Source: Gemmatimonadota bacterium (GTDB lineage Bacteria > Gemmatimonadota > Gemmatimonadetes > Gemmatimonadales > GWC2-71-9). Taken from it: a stretch of 64,000 bases of DNA. Within the stretch, counting starts at the first letter, position 1. Every line of letters starts with the position of its first letter. Made by a program: the position numbers and the translations under genes. Below, piece by piece: positions 63,410 to 64,000 of the stretch. The DNA lies in assembly GCA_022710485.1 (NCBI GenBank), contig JAKLGU010000006.1, forward strand, positions 62,001 through 126,000, given 5' to 3'. The notes under the pieces are model-generated. The model was given only the letters and a program-made list of their open reading frames with translations, was not told the origin of the DNA and ran no database searches.

Positions 63410-64000
63410 ATGCCCAGTCCCCTCGGCCCGACTGACTTCTTCGCGCTCGAAGCCGGCGAGTACCTCGAGCGGCTCGCCCGACTGGCGGCCACCAGCGGCG
63501 GCCCGCCGTCCGAGGAGTTCGTCCGGTACGCGCGCGCCCTGCGCGGCTCCGCCCTGATGGCCAACCAGCCCGAGATCACCCGGGCGGCCGGGGCGCTGGA
63601 GGGCGTTGCCCGCGCCTACCACGACCGGGCGCGCGCGTGGGATGCCGCTCTGGCTGAAGTGGTCGGGCAGTCCGTGGACGACCTCAAGCTGCTGGTCCGA
63701 CAGGCCCGGGAGTGGACTGCCGACGACTCGGCACGGGCCGATCGGCTCTCGCGCGCGCTCGAATCCATCAGCGGCCGCCCGCCGGAGGGGAGCCGGCCGG
63801 CCACCCGGAGCCGGGGGGAGCTGAACGCCGGGGTGCGCGCCTTCGTCGCCCGGGAGGGCGCGCTGGTGGCCAGCGCCCTCGACCGCGCCGGCCGGGCCCT
63901 CGAGGCGGATCCGACGGCGCGCGACCCCCTCCACAACATCCTGCGCCGCATGCAGTCGCTCCGCGGCCTTGCCGCGCTCACCGACCTCTCGCCGCTGCCC
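63410..64000 (+). CDS. Hpt-like helical protein, 3' end beyond window
   Basis: At least 197 residues, C-terminus outside the window. Two helical segments resemble histidine-phosphotransfer modules: FVRYARALRGSALMANQPEITRAAGALE, where the usual phospho-His of H-x-L-K-G is Arg in ARALRGSA, and a second with DPLHNILRRMQSLRGLAALTDL, which has a His in LHNIL. It may be an N-terminal part of a chemotaxis or PatA/CheA-type signalling protein. No catalytic domain is in view. Leaderless-type start with no ribosome site. Confidence 0.55.
   Translation, partial: MPSPLGPTDFFALEAGEYLERLARLAATSGGPPSEEFVRYARALRGSALMANQPEITRAAGALEGVARAYHDRARAWDAALAEVVGQSVDDLKLLVRQAREWTADDSARADRLSRALESISGRPPEGSRPATRSRGELNAGVRAFVAREGALVASALDRAGRALEADPTARDPLHNILRRMQSLRGLAALTDLSPLP

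Overview
The window is a 64 kb stretch of a high-GC chromosome from a Gram-negative bacterium. Evidence for an outer membrane is direct: TonB/ExbB/ExbD, several lipoproteins with lipoboxes, a heptose-bisphosphate phosphatase for LPS core, an MltF-like murein lyase and beta-barrel-like exported proteins. The gene content (Minf_1886 family, DUF4159/DUF4175, DUF3943, DUF6982-like, PGRYW-repeat protein, FCB-like TAnnTT promoter boxes) fits Gemmatimonadota best; this assignment is inference and Acidobacteriota or another FCB/PVC-type phylum is not excluded.

Layout. 1-4.8 kb (minus): cysteine synthase, DinB-fold protein, acyltransferase, membrane methyltransferase, msrA and a DUF3943 protein cut by the left edge, nearly all overlapping. 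4.9-10.0 kb (plus): MltF-like transglycosylase, secreted rhodanese, then a TonB-ExbB-ExbD-ExbD energy-transduction operon. 10.1-11.75 kb: a lower-GC island with one hybrid exported gene, ending in two imperfect copies of the 3' end of the adjacent tRNA-Met. 11.75-25.4 kb (minus): tRNA-Met, ftsB-like, eno, plsC, thiL, a propeller protein, nnrDE, a zinc-ribbon protein, a Minf_1886 protein, glyA, rpiB, leucine dehydrogenase, hbd, CPBP protease, bioY, thiolase. A 0.1 kb palindromic element separates thiolase from thrS and its coupled microprotein. 27.7-38.4 kb (plus): BON protein, valS, Ig-like lipoprotein, selA, gmhB-like, purN, purH, DUF2723 protein. 38.4-40.1 kb: two tRNA-Ser genes flanking two minus-strand exported proteins. 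40.1-43.8 kb (plus): gltX, DUF1569, GNAT, PGRYW-repeat protein, DUF6982-like protein. 43.8-44.4 kb (minus): DUF1579 protein. 44.5-61.2 kb (minus): an unbroken chain of twelve genes joined by overlaps or a 2-nt gap: hypothetical, rsmI, DUF4159, DUF4175, TPR protein, Tat-exported 'asparagine synthetase B'-labelled protein, DUF3857/transglutaminase, JAB-DinG helicase, FAH-family enzyme, aminotransferase, Pro-rich membrane protein, AraC regulator. 61.3-64 kb: trxA (minus), mce, lipoprotein (minus), pdxJ, and an Hpt-like gene cut by the right edge.

Most of the window is core housekeeping: aminoacyl-tRNA synthetases (Thr, Val, Glu), purine synthesis, one-carbon and PLP metabolism, acyl-CoA metabolism and envelope functions. 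Start/stop overlaps (ATGA, GTGA, TGATG) are the rule, so translational coupling is probably important. No transposase, integrase, phage gene or CRISPR array was found. The most unusual items are the tRNA-derived repeats beside the low-GC island, the orphan MacB-like domain in that island, a JAB-DinG fusion, a probable CTG start for rsmI, and a DUF1569 frame that runs in phase with gltX across a TAG codon and has no standard start covering its conserved N-terminus.
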